Assembly (NCBI GenBank): GCA_902803125.1
Contig: CADCOZ010000383.1
Location: forward strand, 1 to 6,242
DNA from: an uncultured Ruminococcus sp.
GTDB lineage: Bacteria; Bacillota; Clostridia; Oscillospirales; Acutalibacteraceae
Direction of reading: 5' to 3'
DNA length: 6,242 nt
Shown here: piece by piece, positions 6,239-6,242 of the stretch
How positions within the stretch are numbered: position 1 is the first letter of the stretch
Layout of the letters: each line of letters starts with the position of its first letter
Notes under the pieces: generated by a model
The model's database searches: none
Told to the model about the DNA's origin: nothing
The model's input: only the letters and a program-made list of their open reading frames with translations
Program-made: the position numbers and the translations under genes

Positions 6239-6242
6239 TTGG

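Noticed and set aside
1..6242. Mobile element, prophage or defence system
   Set aside because: No transposase, integrase, terminal repeats, attachment sites or defence-protein motifs are present. The five genes are all housekeeping, small-membrane or polysaccharide types.

Overview
The window looks like a chromosomal segment from a Clostridia-class Firmicute, possibly a gut Oscillospirales member. The signs are balanced GC content, strong AGGAGG-type ribosome binding sites, sigma-A promoters close to consensus, a bacterial RqcH/NFACT gene, a small DUF4190-type membrane protein, and GC-rich tandem hairpins in the spacer. The taxonomic placement is inference. All five genes lie on the + strand and all are complete.

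Region 1 (1-2695) is a housekeeping unit. Three back-to-back hairpins (1-70) precede a short-form Nif3/YbgI-family dinuclear metal protein. Fifteen bases after its stop comes rqcH, the ribosome-quality-control factor that adds alanine tails to stalled chains. A strong intrinsic terminator (2645-2695) closes the unit. No promoter for it is visible in the window, so it probably starts upstream.

Region 2 (2747-3333) is a stand-alone transcription unit. It has a near-perfect extended -10 promoter, one gene for a 122-residue three-helix DUF4190-like membrane protein with an unusual Leu-Ala-Ser repeat tail, and its own terminator. Its function is unknown.

Region 3 (3334-6242) begins with about 250 bp showing no convincing gene. 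A second strong promoter (3586-3614) follows, with a perfect AT-rich dyad just upstream. It reads into what looks like the start of an exopolysaccharide or capsule locus. The first gene encodes a WcaJ-type polyprenyl-phosphate sugar-1-phosphate transferase, which would load the first sugar on the lipid carrier. The second encodes an EpsG/Wzy-like membrane protein, which would polymerise repeat units. Glycosyltransferases and export or chain-length genes would be expected beyond position 6242.

No phage, insertion sequence, CRISPR, tRNA or rRNA was seen. I found no clearly new multi-gene system. The most interesting items are the isolated DUF4190 unit with its repeat tail and the unexplained spacer and dyad ahead of the polysaccharide promoter.
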